A stretch of 34,744 bases of DNA from an uncultured Opitutia bacterium (GTDB lineage: Bacteria; Verrucomicrobiota; Verrucomicrobiia; Opitutales; Opitutaceae): contig CAIPAH010000028.1 of NCBI GenBank assembly GCA_903862955.1, positions 1-34,744 on the forward strand. The letters are read 5' to 3'. Position numbers and translations under genes: made by a program. Under the pieces are notes generated by a model that ran no database searches, was not told the origin of the DNA, and saw nothing but the letters and a program-made list of their open reading frames with translations. The number at the start of each line of letters is the position of its first letter. Within the stretch, counting starts at the first letter, position 1. This document shows positions 8,787 to 18,940 of the stretch, piece by piece.

Positions 8787-9782
8787 TTATTTCGAGTAGA
8801 TCTGGTCGAACACGCCGCCGTCGGCGAAGTGCGTCTTCTGGGCCTTGGTCCAGCCGCCGAAGACTTCGTCAACGGTGAACAGGTCGAGCTTGGCAAAATT
8901 GGCCGCGTATTTCACCGCCACCGCCGCGTTGCGCGGGCGGTAGAAATTCCGCGCGGCCACGTTCTGGCCTTCGTTGCTGTAGAGGTAGTCCAGGTAGGCC
9001 TTGGCCACCGCCTCGGTGCCCTTCTTGCGCGCGACCTTGTCCACCACGCTCACGGTGGGCTCGGCCAGGACGCTGACCGACGGCACGACGATCTCAAACT
9101 TGTCCGCGCCGAATTCCTTCAGGACGAGGTACGCCTCGTTTTCCCACGAGATGGCGACGTCACCGATCTCGCGTTGCACGAAGGTCGTGGTCGAGCCGCG
9201 CGCGCCGGAGTCGAGCACCGGCACGTTCTTGTAGAGCTTGCCGACGAACTCCTGCGCCGCCGCCTCGCTGCCATACTTGCGGAGGGCGTAGCCCCAGGCG
9301 CCGAGGTAGTTCCAGCGTGCCCCACCCGAGGTCTTCGGGTTGGGCGTGATCACGCTGACGCCCGGCTTCACGAGGTCATCCCAGTCCTTGATGCCCTTCG
9401 GGTTGCCCTTGCGGACGAGGAACACGATCGTGCTCGTGTAGGGGGCGGAGTTGTTGGGCAGACGCTTCTGCCAGCCTTCCGGGACGAGCTTGGCATTGGC
9501 GTAAAGCGCGTCGACGTCGGCCGCGAGGGCCAGCGTGACGACGTCGGCCTGCAGGCCGTCGACCACGGCGCGGGCCTGCTTGCCCGAGCCTCCATGCGAC
9601 TGCTTCACGATGACTTCGTCGCCGGTCTTGGCCTTCCAATAGGCGGCGAAGACCTTGTTGTATTCGACATAGAACTCCCGCGTCGGGTCGTAGGAGACGT
9701 TGAGCAGCTCGATGGTTTTGGCGGTCGCGCCGGTGGCGAGGGCCAGGGCGAGCGACGTGAGAAGGAGGGACTTGAGTTTCAT
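8787..9782 (-). CDS. sbp: Sulfate-binding periplasmic protein
   Basis: The extracytoplasmic solute-binding protein that delivers sulfate (or thiosulfate) to CysTWA. It has 331 residues with a Sec signal peptide ending near ATGATA (residues 1-21). Family signatures are [17 protein letters not shown] after the signal, [52 protein letters not shown] and the C-terminal FYRPRN. It is 33 bases after the porin gene and 72 bases before the dead M14 gene. CysP versus Sbp (thiosulfate versus sulfate) cannot be separated here. Confidence 0.95.
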   Translation of the reverse strand: MKLKSLLLTSLALALATGATAKTIELLNVSYDPTREFYVEYNKVFAAYWKAKTGDEVIVKQSHGGSGKQARAVVDGLQADVVTLALAADVDALYANAKLVPEGWQKRLPNNSAPYTSTIVFLVRKGNPKGIKDWDDLVKPGVSVITPNPKTSGGARWNYLGAWGYALRKYGSEAAAQEFVGKLYKNVPVLDSGARGSTTTFVQREIGDVAISWENEAYLVLKEFGADKFEIVVPSVSVLAEPTVSVVDKVARKKGTEAVAKAYLDYLYSNEGQNVAARNFYRPRNAAVAVKYAANFAKLDLFTVDEVFGGWTKAQKTHFADGGVFDQIYSK

Positions 9783-9815
9783 GATGCAGAAAGAGACAGA
9801 TTTGGGTACGATGGG

Positions 9816-11198
9816 TTAAAAGGAGATCTGGAAGCGGCTGATGAGGGCTTTCTCATCCTGCCGGAGGATCTGTGTGGCCGAGACGGCCGGCGCGAGGGGG
9901 CTGAAGCCGAACTTCGTCTGGTAGAAGTCGATTTTGAAGGCGACGGCCTTGCTGAGATACCAGTTCACGCCGAGGCCGAAGGCCGTGGCCTCGTCGGCGT
10001 TGGTGGACGCCGAAGCGTAGAGCGGAAACGCCGCGTCATCGATCTTCAGGTTGGAGTAGCGGGCCGTGACCTCGAAGGCACCCCAGGTGCCCGCTTCAAA
10101 GTTGAAGTTGCTGGCCGGCGAGACGCCGGTGAAGGAAGAGTCCTCGCCGGTCAGCACATACCCCGCGGCGACCTGCCAGGCCTTGTTCTGGAGCTCGGTC
10201 TTCACCCCCGTGGCACTGGGTCGAACGTTGACCGCGGAAACGACGTATTCGCCGATGAGGCCCAGCGGGCCGTTCCGGTAGTCGAGCTGGGGCGAAAAAC
10301 GCCACGTCTGGCCGTCGGCGATCGTCGCGGCGCTGTAGGCGAAGAACGTCTGCTGGCCGTCCGTCTTGTAGCCCGCCGTGCGGCCCGACGCCGTCTTTTC
10401 GCGGCCGCCGCTGGCGGAGATGCCGAAGGAGAGGCCCTGCAGGAATGACTCGGCGTCATTCTTGAACGGCGAGTAGAACAGGCGGCCCACCAGATCCTTC
10501 TCGTTGTCGAAGTCGGCATTGTTGGAGTTGGCAGCGTCCGGCACGCCACCGAACACCCCGGCGGTATAGTTGAGCGTGCCGTTCAGCACGTCGCCCGAGA
10601 CCTGCACGCCCAGGTCCCGGTTGGGCACGAGGTTCGTGACGATCGAGCGCTCGTTGAAGAAGGTCCAGGAATCGGACTGCAGGAGCTCCAGGCCGACCGG
10701 CGACTTGAACTTGCCGAATTTCACGTTGAGCGCCTTGTCGACGGCGACACTGAAATTCGCGTCGAGGATGCTGACGCTGCTGCCGCCGAACTCCGGCACA
10801 AACTGAAAGGAGTAGATCTTGGCAAAGGTGCCCTCGGTGATGATCCGCGCGCGGCGCAGGACGAACGCATTGTTCACCACGCCACCGCCGTCGCCGAAGA
10901 ATAGGCGGGAGTCGAGCTGGGCGAGTCCCCGGATCTTGATGGAGTTGGCGGCGTCGGCCGAGGCGAGCGTGAAGCCCTTGTCGTTGATGGTGATCTTGGG
11001 CGTGGTGGGCGCGGCGGCGGCCGCGGTCTCCTCCTTGATCTCAATCTGGCGGGCGAGGACCTTGAGCTGCTGCTCAAGGGCCTGGACCTGCGCGCGCAGG
11101 GCCTGGAGATCGGCGTTGTCTGCCGGCGCGGCGGGCAGGACGGTGGTGACGGTGACAAGACTGACCAGCGCCGCGCTGATGCGGGTAAAGGTTCTCAT
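9816..11198 (-). CDS. OprP/OprO-like outer-membrane porin
   Basis: A 460-residue outer-membrane protein with a Sec signal peptide (about residues 1-24, ending near APA). A predicted coiled coil follows (about 28-60, LQALRAQVQALEQQLKVLARQIE). The rest is a beta-barrel region rich in alternating aromatic strands that ends in phenylalanine (RFQISF), as outer-membrane porins do. The pattern FVLRRARIITEGTFAKIYSFQFVPEFGG, KFGKFKSPVGLELLQS and VPNRDLGVQVSGDVLN matches phosphate-selective porin O/P. Its position directly before sbp suggests it passes sulfate or another oxyanion rather than phosphate; that is inference. The N-terminal coiled coil may be periplasmic or a trimer-forming element. Confidence 0.88.
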   Translation of the reverse strand: MRTFTRISAALVSLVTVTTVLPAAPADNADLQALRAQVQALEQQLKVLARQIEIKEETAAAAAPTTPKITINDKGFTLASADAANSIKIRGLAQLDSRLFFGDGGGVVNNAFVLRRARIITEGTFAKIYSFQFVPEFGGSSVSILDANFSVAVDKALNVKFGKFKSPVGLELLQSDSWTFFNERSIVTNLVPNRDLGVQVSGDVLNGTLNYTAGVFGGVPDAANSNNADFDNEKDLVGRLFYSPFKNDAESFLQGLSFGISASGGREKTASGRTAGYKTDGQQTFFAYSAATIADGQTWRFSPQLDYRNGPLGLIGEYVVSAVNVRPSATGVKTELQNKAWQVAAGYVLTGEDSSFTGVSPASNFNFEAGTWGAFEVTARYSNLKIDDAAFPLYASASTNADEATAFGLGVNWYLSKAVAFKIDFYQTKFGFSPLAPAVSATQILRQDEKALISRFQISF

Positions 11199-11316
11199 GA
11201 ATCGTGTGGGTTGGTTGCCTGAGTCAACTTCCCGGGGCCGGGTCAGCGTTCTCGAAGACGGATGCTGTGGTAGGTGATCGGTGAGTGCCGCCGGCGGGCG
11301 CCGGTGGGCGGAATAT

Positions 11317-11508
11317 TTAGCCGTGGGCCTCGGTCTCGCGCGGACCGGCGAGCCGGGTCTTTTCCGTGCGCTCGATCTGCGTCACGCGCCCGTCGTGCAC
11401 TACGAGCTGGACGACGCCGTAGCGCAGGCCCTCGACTTTCTCACGCACGAGCGCAAGCCAGTCGGGTAATGACGGGGAAGATGGGTCGAGTGACGTGGGT
11501 GTGGTCAT
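11317..11508 (-). CDS. YezD-family small protein (DUF2292)
   Basis: A 63-residue protein whose centre reads EKVEGLRYGVVQLVVHDGRVTQIERTEKTRL. This is the characteristic YezD/DUF2292 pattern: G-x-V-x-x-x-x-H-D-G-x-V-x-Q-I-E-x-T-E-K-x-R. The family is small, uncharacterised and often found with sulfate-assimilation genes. It lies 18 bases after the Rrf2 gene and 118 bases before the porin gene on the same strand, so it probably belongs to the same sulfur regulon. Molecular function is unknown. Confidence 0.85.
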   Translation of the reverse strand: MTTPTSLDPSSPSLPDWLALVREKVEGLRYGVVQLVVHDGRVTQIERTEKTRLAGPRETEAHG

Positions 11509-11526
11509 GACGATTTGGCAAAGCCG

Positions 11527-12126
11527 CTAAATGGTGTAATCTCCCAGCAGCTGGTGCAGGACGCCCTCGGTTTCATCGAGACGGTGGCGCCCGGCGCGGC
11601 CGGCCAGTTTTTGGGCATGGCGGGCGGGGAGGCGAACCGGAGTGGGCGCCAGATCGGCTTCGGGGGAAAACGGCAGCGGGAGTTCGTCGCGGCGAAGCTT
11701 GCGCAGCGTGACTTCAACGACGTCGGCCAGGGTGTAGCGATCGAGGATGCCGGCGATGGCATTGCGCACATCCAGCATCAACATCCGCAAACCGCAGTGC
11801 GCCTCGTCGGGGCAGGTGCATTTCTCGTAGGCGGTTTGGCTCACGCACCCAATCGGTGCGAGCGGCCCGTCGATCAGGCGCACGACCTCGCCGATCGTGA
11901 TGGCCTTGGCGGGCTTCGCGAGGCGGTAGCCACCAAACTTGCCGCGCGCGCTGGTGACGAGCTTCGCCTCCTTCAGCGCCTGCATGATCTGCTCGAGGAA
12001 TTTGACCGGCAGCTGCTCCGTATCGGCGAGTTCGGAGACCTGCACCAACGACCGTCCGACCTCGGCGGCGATGCCGAGGTTGATAAGCGAGCGAAGCGCG
12101 TATTCACCTTTTTTGGAAAGTTTCAT
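11527..12126 (-). CDS. Rrf2-family transcriptional regulator
   Basis: A 199-residue DNA-binding protein. The N-terminal winged helix-turn-helix reads MKLSKKGEYALRSLINL, then VSELADTEQLPVKFLEQIMQALKEAKLVTSARGKFGGYRLAKP, the Rrf2 signature including the wing. Cysteines occur as C-x8-C-x-C-x5-C (GCVSQ...KCTCPDEAHC, about residues 93-110), in the region where IscR and NsrR bind Fe-S clusters but with different spacing. After about residue 145 there is an extension of some 50 residues that Rrf2 proteins usually lack. It is the first gene of the minus-strand sulfur block and most likely controls it, as CymR does in Bacillus; this is inference. AT-rich DNA upstream is the likely operator. Confidence 0.9.
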   Translation of the reverse strand: MKLSKKGEYALRSLINLGIAAEVGRSLVQVSELADTEQLPVKFLEQIMQALKEAKLVTSARGKFGGYRLAKPAKAITIGEVVRLIDGPLAPIGCVSQTAYEKCTCPDEAHCGLRMLMLDVRNAIAGILDRYTLADVVEVTLRKLRRDELPLPFSPEADLAPTPVRLPARHAQKLAGRAGRHRLDETEGVLHQLLGDYTI

Positions 12127-12218
12127 TTGGCGACTGCTTCAATCTACATTGATTCAGTAGGGTTTAAAGCAAGCCCTAAAATTGGCATAAAACGAAAACT
12201 CTCCTAACTCACTTCCGG
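12127..12218 (-). promoter_or_regulatory. AT-rich leader of the Rrf2/sulfur block
   Basis: A markedly AT-rich 92-base gap in high-GC surroundings lies directly upstream of the rrf2 start. It contains an imperfect dyad CTAC...GTAG (12144-12160) and AT-rich runs that could form promoter elements. An autoregulatory Rrf2 site is plausible. I could not define -35 and -10 boxes with confidence. Confidence 0.35.
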
Positions 12219-12995
12219 CTAAATTTTTAGCCTCAGTCCGTCGTAGGCTAGAGCGACTCCTGCGGGGAGTTGCCCGCTCCACTTTTCGTGGTCCACGGAG
12301 TGCGTCATGTGCGTAAGGTAGGTTTGCGGGCAGCCAATCTCACCTGCCGCGGTGCACGCCTCGCTGATGTTCATGTGCGTGGGATGCAGGTCCGGACGCA
12401 GCCCGTCCAGGCAAACGGCGGCCGCGTCCTGGGCCAGCGCCACCGCGGCCGGCGGCACACTCTTGCAGTCGGAGTAGTACGCAAATTTCTGCCCCGACGA
12501 TTTCTCCTCAAACACCAGGCCGAGCGTGCTGACGGGGCCATGCGGCAGCAGCGCGGAGTAAATCCTGCCCTGCGGAAATTCGAGCACGGGCGGCATGGCC
12601 ACGAGTTTGAACGCCGGGTAGCCTTTCGACACGGGCCGGTCGCCGATGGCGTAGGGATACATCGCCCGGACACGCGCCCCGCCCTCCTCCGTCGTGTAAA
12701 CCGTGATGGCCTTGGCGCCGTGGTCACAGAATCGGCGGAGGTCATCCATGCCGGCAATGTGATCGGCGTGGCCGTGCGTCAGGATGAAGACATCGAGTTG
12801 TTTGATCTTCTCCCGCACGCACTGCAGCCGGAACTCCGGCGAGGCGTCGACCTGCACATGCAGCCCGTCCATCACGACATGGATCGAAGTGCGCGTGCGG
12901 GAATTGCGCGGGTCGGTGGACGCGCACACTTCGCAATCGCAGCCAATCATCGGCACACCCTGCGAAGTGCCCGTGCCGAGAAAAATCACTTCCAT
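12219..12995 (-). CDS. PhnP-like MBL-fold metallo-hydrolase
   Basis: A cytosolic metallo-beta-lactamase-fold phosphodiesterase-like enzyme of 258 residues. It starts MEVIFLGTGTSQGVPMIGC with the typical first strand and Gly-rich turn. CDCEVC (about 20-25) is the cysteine cluster that binds a structural zinc in PhnP-type enzymes. THGHADHIAGMDDLR carries the HxHxDH metal motif. Later metal ligands are probably YSDC and the histidine in LTHMTHSVDHEKW. The frame stays open a further 67 codons upstream, but that part runs through a GC-rich intergenic palindrome and has no family likeness, so the ATG at 12995 is chosen. It belongs to the PhnP / phosphoribosyl 1,2-cyclic phosphate 1,2-diphosphodiesterase-like group; no phn genes are nearby and the true substrate is unknown. 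Confidence 0.85.
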   Translation of the reverse strand: MEVIFLGTGTSQGVPMIGCDCEVCASTDPRNSRTRTSIHVVMDGLHVQVDASPEFRLQCVREKIKQLDVFILTHGHADHIAGMDDLRRFCDHGAKAITVYTTEEGGARVRAMYPYAIGDRPVSKGYPAFKLVAMPPVLEFPQGRIYSALLPHGPVSTLGLVFEEKSSGQKFAYYSDCKSVPPAAVALAQDAAAVCLDGLRPDLHPTHMNISEACTAAGEIGCPQTYLTHMTHSVDHEKWSGQLPAGVALAYDGLRLKI

Positions 12996-13062
12996 GTTGG
13001 AATCACGGAAACACGGAAGCGCCGCCAGCGAAAGCAAAAGGTGTTTGTCGCAACAGTGGTGT

Positions 13063-13191
13063 CCGGCGTGGCACGGGTCTCCGGCCCGTGACTCCGAAAG
13101 TAGCGCAGGCGTCCCCGCCTGCATTTCCCAACCCTGCAGGCGGGACGCCTGCGCTACCCACATCACGGGCCAGAGACCCGTGCCACGCCGG
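13063..13191. repeat. Nested inverted repeat, REP-like, about 129 bp
   Basis: The outer arms are 29 bases each (13063-13091 and 13163-13191) and complementary at 28 of 29 positions. Inside them is a second inverted pair (13100-13123 and 13135-13157) that is perfect except for one inserted C. The whole folds as a long double hairpin between the MBL gene and the groEL terminator. I recall similar CGCAGGCGTCCC-type palindromes as dispersed repeats in Verrucomicrobiota; copy number here could not be tested. Confidence 0.85.
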
Positions 13192-13193
13192 GA

Positions 13194-13228
13194 CAAAAAA
13201 AAGGCGCCCCGCTCGCGCGGGACGCCTT
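13194..13228 (-). terminator. Rho-independent terminator of groEL
   Basis: The stem AAGGCG...CGCCTT (13201-13228) contains GGCGCCCCGC pairing imperfectly with GCGGGACGCC. On the minus strand it is followed by an uninterrupted T-run (13194-13200). It lies 28 bases past the groEL stop. Confidence 0.8.
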
Positions 13229-13255
13229 GGAATTTTTTGCAAGGAACAGCGGGAC

Positions 13256-14893
<1,638 letters not shown>

Positions 14894-14938
14894 GATGATT
14901 GATTTTTTGTTTTAAGATTTCGATTCGGGGGAACGGGC

Positions 14939-15235
14939 TCAGCCAACGATGCCGAGGATGTCACTCTCGCTCACGAGGGTGTATTTCTTGTCGCCGAGTT
15001 TCACCTCGGTGCCGCCGTATTTGCTGATGAGCACCATGTCGCCCACCTTGACTTCGAAGGCGATGATCTTGCCCTCGTCGTCGCGCTTGCCAGTGCCCAA
15101 GGCGATGACCTTGGCCTCCTGGGGCTTTTCTTTGGCGCTGTCCGGGATGATGATGCCTCCACGGACCTGCTCTTTTTCTTCGATGTGTTCGACGAGAACA
15201 CGATCACCGATGGGTTTGATTTTGACGTTAGCCAT
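14939..15235 (-). CDS. groES: Co-chaperonin GroES (Hsp10)
   Basis: The lid of the GroEL chamber. It has 98 residues, the usual size. [14 protein letters not shown] at the N-terminus, the mobile-loop region [31 protein letters not shown], and [27 protein letters not shown] at the C-terminus are all typical. It lies 101 bases downstream of the dnaK stop on the same strand. No CIRCE element or strong promoter was seen in that gap, though a dnaK terminator-like hairpin is present. Confidence 0.98.
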   Translation of the reverse strand: MANVKIKPIGDRVLVEHIEEKEQVRGGIIIPDSAKEKPQEAKVIALGTGKRDDEGKIIAFEVKVGDMVLISKYGGTEVKLGDKKYTLVSESDILGIVG

Positions 15236-15288
15236 ATGTGGTTGGGTTTTGGACTAGAGTTGGATGTGCGTTGCGGGGGTTTTCGACC

Positions 15289-15322
15289 AAACGCGCCCGC
15301 CAGGATAAATCCGGCGGGCGCG
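15289..15322 (-). terminator. Probable terminator of dnaK
   Basis: A perfect 10-bp stem (15292-15301 with 15313-15322) with an 11-base loop lies 14 bases past the dnaK stop. On the minus strand only a short TTTGG follows, so termination may be partial and allow read-through into groES. Confidence 0.55.
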
Positions 15323-15336
15323 GGTGGCACTGAAAG

Positions 15337-17268
15337 TTACTTCTTCTTGTTCTTGTCGTCGTCCACGACCTCGAAGTCCGCGTCCACGACGTCGGCTTTC
15401 TTCTCGGTCTTGGGTGCGGCGCCGTCCGCCTGGGGCGGAGGCGAGCCGGGAGGAGGCGTCGCGGCCTTCTGGGCCTCGGCGTAGAGCTCGCCGCCGACGG
15501 CGGTGAGCTTCTCCAACGCGGACTTCATGCGCGCGGCGTCGTTGCTTTCGAGGTCCTTCTTCGCGTCCGCGATCGCGGACTCGACCTTGGACTTCAGCGG
15601 GGCGGACACCTTGTCGCCGGCGTCCTTCAACGCCTTCTCGATCTGGTAGATCGTGCTGTCGAGCTGGTTCTTGGACTCGACGGCTTCCTTGCGCTTCTTG
15701 TCCTCGTCGGCGTGGAGCTCCGCTTCCTTGGTCATCTTCTCGACCTCATCCTTCGAGAGCCCGGACGAGCCCTGGATGGTGATCTTCTGGTCCTTGCCGG
15801 TGCCGAGATCCTTGGCGGAGACGTGGAGAATGCCGTTGGCGTCGATGTCGAACGTGACCTCGATCTGCGGCGTGCCGCGCGGGGCCGGCGGGATGCCGTC
15901 CAGCTTGAACGTGCCGAGCTGCTTGTTGTCGCGGGCCATCGGGCGCTCGCCCTGCAGCACGACGATTTCGACGCCGGGCTGGTTGTCGCTGTAGGTCGAG
16001 AAGACCTGCGTCTTCTTCGAGGGAATAGTGGTGTTGCGCGGGATCATCGCCGTGGCGACGTCGCCCGCGGTCATGATGCCGAGCGTGAGCGGCGTCACGT
16101 CGAGGAGCAGCACGTCGCGAACGTCGCCCTTGAGCACGCCGCCCTGGATGGCCGCGCCAACGGCGACGACTTCATCGGGATTGACGCCTTGGTGCGGCGG
16201 CTTGCCGCCGAGGTTCTTGGCGATCTCGACGACCTTGGGCATGCGCGTCATGCCGCCGACCAGCACGAGCTCGTCGATCTGCGCGGACGTGAGATCGGCG
16301 TCCTTCAGGCAGTTCTTGAAGGGCGCGATGCAGCGCTCGAACAACGAGTCGCAGATCTGCTCCATCTTCGCACGGGACAGCTGGACATTGAGGTGCTTGG
16401 GGCCGGAGGCGTCCGCCGTGATGAACGGCAGGTTGATGTCGACCGTCGTCGTGGACGACAGCGCGATCTTCGCCTTCTCCGCTTCTTCCTTCAGGCGCTG
16501 GAGCGCCATCGGGTCCTTGCGCAGGTCGATGCCGTTGTCCTTTTTGAAAGTTTCCACGAGCCAGCCGATGATGGCGTCGTCCCAGTTGTCGCCGCCGAGG
16601 TGGGTGTCGCCATTGGTGGCCTTCACCTCGAAGACGCCGTCGCCGATCTCGAGCACCGACACGTCGAACGTGCCGCCACCCAAGTCATAGACCGCGATCT
16701 TCTCGTCCTTCTTCTTGTCGAGGCCATAGGCGAGCGAGGCCGCGGTGGGCTCGTTGATGATGCGGAGCACGTCGAGGCCGGCGATCTTGCCGGCGTCCTT
16801 CGTGGCTTGGCGCTGCGAGTCGTTGAAATACGCCGGCACCGTAATGACGGCCTGCGTGACCTTCTCGCCCAGATAGGCCTCGGCGTCGGCCTTCAACTTG
16901 CCGAGCACAAACGCGGCAATCTGCTGCGGGGCGTATTGCTCGGTCTTGTCGCCGAGCTTCACTTCGATGTACGCGTCGCCATTCTTGCCCTCGACGACCT
17001 TGAACGGCATGTTCTTGGCCTCGGCGCTGATTTCGGAAAATTTACGTCCGATCAGGCGCTTTGCGGAAAAGATGGTGTTGCTGGGATTGGTGACGGCCTG
17101 GCGTTTGGCGGCCTGACCGACCAGACGTTCGCCGCCCTTGGTGAATGCAACCACGGACGGGGTCGTGCGGGCGCCTTCGGCGTTGGGGATGACGACGGGC
17201 TCGGCGCCCTCCATCACGGCCATGCAGGAGTTGGTGGTGCCCAGATCGATGCCTAAAATTCTGCTCAT
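15337..17268 (-). CDS. dnaK: Molecular chaperone DnaK (Hsp70)
   Basis: A cytosolic ATP-dependent Hsp70 chaperone of 643 residues. [16 protein letters not shown] is at the N-terminus, [21 protein letters not shown] near 138, [17 protein letters not shown] near 170, [19 protein letters not shown] near 195, and LVGGMTRMP near 335. The substrate-binding domain follows, then a helical lid and an acidic/basic tail ending DDDKNKKK. The start at 17268 is supported by GAAGGA five bases upstream, a good Shine-Dalgarno sequence; the frame extends eight codons further without support. No dnaJ or grpE is adjacent. Confidence 0.99.
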   Translation of the reverse strand: MSRILGIDLGTTNSCMAVMEGAEPVVIPNAEGARTTPSVVAFTKGGERLVGQAAKRQAVTNPSNTIFSAKRLIGRKFSEISAEAKNMPFKVVEGKNGDAYIEVKLGDKTEQYAPQQIAAFVLGKLKADAEAYLGEKVTQAVITVPAYFNDSQRQATKDAGKIAGLDVLRIINEPTAASLAYGLDKKKDEKIAVYDLGGGTFDVSVLEIGDGVFEVKATNGDTHLGGDNWDDAIIGWLVETFKKDNGIDLRKDPMALQRLKEEAEKAKIALSSTTTVDINLPFITADASGPKHLNVQLSRAKMEQICDSLFERCIAPFKNCLKDADLTSAQIDELVLVGGMTRMPKVVEIAKNLGGKPPHQGVNPDEVVAVGAAIQGGVLKGDVRDVLLLDVTPLTLGIMTAGDVATAMIPRNTTIPSKKTQVFSTYSDNQPGVEIVVLQGERPMARDNKQLGTFKLDGIPPAPRGTPQIEVTFDIDANGILHVSAKDLGTGKDQKITIQGSSGLSKDEVEKMTKEAELHADEDKKRKEAVESKNQLDSTIYQIEKALKDAGDKVSAPLKSKVESAIADAKKDLESNDAARMKSALEKLTAVGGELYAEAQKAATPPPGSPPPQADGAAPKTEKKADVVDADFEVVDDDKNKKK

Positions 17269-17478
17269 AGTGTCCTTCTCTGAGCAATGCACGTGCCCCG
17301 AACCTACTGGTTCTGTTTATATCTAACTTAGAACAACTTAAACTTATCCGCAGGGTCTTTTGACTGCCCCGTCCCGGCCAAATTCACGCCATCTTGTCCC
17401 ACTTCAGGCCGGTTTCGTCCGGAGACTGTCACAGGCGTCACAGTTGAGATTTCCCCACTACGCTACCAAGCTTGAGCC
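17269..17478. promoter_or_regulatory. Divergent intergenic region of dnaK and the LON-domain gene
   Basis: A 210-base gap drives dnaK leftward and the LON-domain gene rightward. A TATAAA box on the minus strand (17316-17321) lies 48 bases before the dnaK ATG, and AACTTA occurs three times (17325, 17335, 17341). No CIRCE inverted repeat and no good heat-shock sigma consensus are seen. The repeats could be a regulator site; that is inference. Confidence 0.4.
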
Positions 17479-18162
17479 ATGGAGATGGAAATCACCCTGC
17501 CGGAGGAAGTGCCCGTCATGACGCTGCCCAACGTGGCGTTTTTCCCGCAGGCGCTGATGCCCCTCCACATCTTCGAGCCGCGCTACCGGCAGATGCTGAA
17601 GGACGTGCTCGCCACCAACCGCCTGTTCGCCGTCACCGGCCTCGACGCGAATCTGCTCGACCAGCCCGGCCAGTTCGAGCCGCCCCACCGGATCGCGAGC
17701 GTGGGCATCGTCCGCGCCTGCCAGAAAAACGCCAACGGCACCTCCAATCTCCTGCTCCAGGGCCTCTGCCGCGTCGAACTTCTCTCGATCGTCACGGACG
17801 AGCCCTACCGCCGGATCAAGGTTCGCGCCCTGCCGAGCGAGCCGGTCGCCGACCCCGCCGAAAACGTCCGGCTGCGCACCGAGCTGGCCCGCCTGATCGC
17901 GTTGAAGCAGAAATTCGGCGCCCCCGTGCCGCCCGAGATGGCCGAGTTTCTCCGCACCGTGGAGGACCCCGAGGTCTTCATCGACCTGGCGGCCTTCAGC
18001 CTCTGCGACGACAGCGCGCTGAAACAGCGGCTGCTCGAAACGCTGAATGTCCGCCGCCGGCTGGAGCTGTTCGCCGGACAGCTGCGCCGCGACATCGAGG
18101 CGCTGCGGCTGCGGCGCAAGCTGCAGGGCAACCTCCCGGACGAGCGCATTTCCGACAACTAA
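17479..18162 (+). CDS. LON peptidase substrate-binding (LON-N) domain protein
   Basis: A stand-alone protein of 227 residues with the N-terminal substrate-binding domain of Lon proteases and no ATPase or protease domain. The opening VPVMTLPNVAFFPQALMPLHIFEPRYRQML is the diagnostic LON-N stretch (P-L-H-I-F-E-x-R-Y). GIVRACQKNANGTSNLLLQGLCRVEL follows. The C-terminal half is helical and charged, as in other single-domain members. It is read away from dnaK. Biological role is uncertain; a link to protein quality control is suggested by the domain and the neighbouring chaperones only. Confidence 0.88.
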   Translation: MEMEITLPEEVPVMTLPNVAFFPQALMPLHIFEPRYRQMLKDVLATNRLFAVTGLDANLLDQPGQFEPPHRIASVGIVRACQKNANGTSNLLLQGLCRVELLSIVTDEPYRRIKVRALPSEPVADPAENVRLRTELARLIALKQKFGAPVPPEMAEFLRTVEDPEVFIDLAAFSLCDDSALKQRLLETLNVRRRLELFAGQLRRDIEALRLRRKLQGNLPDERISDN

Positions 18163-18193
18163 AAGCCCCGCCGCGGAGACCCGGGCGGGGCGG
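18162..18193 (-). terminator. Terminator for tRNA-Thr
   Basis: An 8-bp GC stem GCCCCGCC/GGCGGGGC (18165-18172 with 18184-18191) is followed on the minus strand by TTTT. It lies 5 bases past the tRNA 3' end. It may also help end plus-strand transcripts from the LON-domain gene, although no T-run occurs on that side. Confidence 0.7.
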
Positions 18194-18197
18194 AAAG

Positions 18198-18273
18198 TGG
18201 AGCCGAACATCGGATTTGAACCGATGACCCACGCTTTACGAAAGCGTTGCTCTACCAACTGAGCTAGTTCGGC
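18198..18273 (-). tRNA. tRNA-Thr(CGT)
   Basis: The minus strand folds into a full cloverleaf. The acceptor stem is GCCGAAC with GTTCGGC. The D-arm is GCTC-AGTTGGTA-GAGC. The anticodon stem is ACGCT/AGCGT with loop TTCGTAA, giving anticodon CGT, which reads ACG (Thr). The T-arm is ATCGG-TTCAAAT-CCGAT. The discriminator base is T and the CCA is encoded. Length with CCA is 76 bases. No sign of an integrated element or duplicated 3' end is seen next to it. Confidence 0.95.
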
Positions 18274-18381
18274 AAAAAGGGAGGGCGTTACTACGCGCGG
18301 CGCGCCCTGTGAGACAAGCAATTTCCCCGGTCCCGGCTGATTAGCTGCGTCGGACCGCCCGAATCACCCGATCCGGCGGGG

Positions 18382-18723
18382 TCAGCGCTCGATCTTGCGC
18401 GGTTTTTCGCCTTCCGCGGGGAAGAACTTCGTCGGCGGGGCGGTATTCCGCGAATAATCCACCCATGCCAACGTCAGCAGGAGGAGCCCCGCCCATCCGC
18501 CGATGGGGATTCCCACGAAAAAGAAGGCCAGACCGAAAGTGCCCAGCCACAGGAGAACCCGGTCCCGCTTGCGCAGTTCCTTCTTTCCCAGCAGGACAAC
18601 GCCCTGGCGCTCCGATTGGATGATGGTCCATCCCCGATCCAGCCACAGATTGACCTCGAGTGGGATCTTGCGGCTGGAGCCATAGGGGTCGGACGAATTT
18701 TGGGTGGATACGCAAATGCGCAT
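18382..18723 (-). CDS. Unrecognised small membrane protein
   Basis: A 113-residue protein that I do not recognise. A soluble N-terminal part (VNLWLDRGWTIIQSERQGVVLLGKKELRKRDR) is followed by two adjoining hydrophobic segments (about 60-77 and 80-93). A charged, Pro/Lys-rich cytosolic tail ends it. The W-x-I-x-x-x-x-x-x-G-V-V-L-x-G-K-K pattern resembles short lipid- or envelope-linked membrane proteins, but no function can be named. The ATG at 18723 (MRICVSTQ) is preferred; another ATG lies 12 codons upstream. Codon use is like the core genome. Confidence 0.65.
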   Translation of the reverse strand: MRICVSTQNSSDPYGSSRKIPLEVNLWLDRGWTIIQSERQGVVLLGKKELRKRDRVLLWLGTFGLAFFFVGIPIGGWAGLLLLTLAWVDYSRNTAPPTKFFPAEGEKPRKIER

Positions 18724-18940
18724 GGGGTGACGGGGTTTGGGGTTCGCGGGGCCTGCCACCGGGGGGAGTGGATTTACTGGCTTATTATCGTCACCACCGG
18801 GCGTTTCCTCTCTGCACGATTTGCGACTTTCATTGCATTTCTTGCCGGCGATCAGCCGCAGGTTCGTTGGAAGCGCCGGCCCCTACCCGATCCTTCCCGC
18901 CAAATCGCTGGCGCCGGCGTGGGCCGGCCGCCCCATCCCG

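Noticed and set aside
12996-13196. N-terminal extension of the PhnP-like hydrolase
   Set aside because: It reads through the nested inverted repeat and precedes the natural MEVIFLGTG start of the fold.
15236-15336. CIRCE operator before groES
   Set aside because: The consensus TTAGCACTC-N9-GAGTGCTAA is not present in any recognisable form.
15712-17256. Long plus-strand open frame across dnaK
   Set aside because: It is antisense to dnaK and has no recognisable domains.
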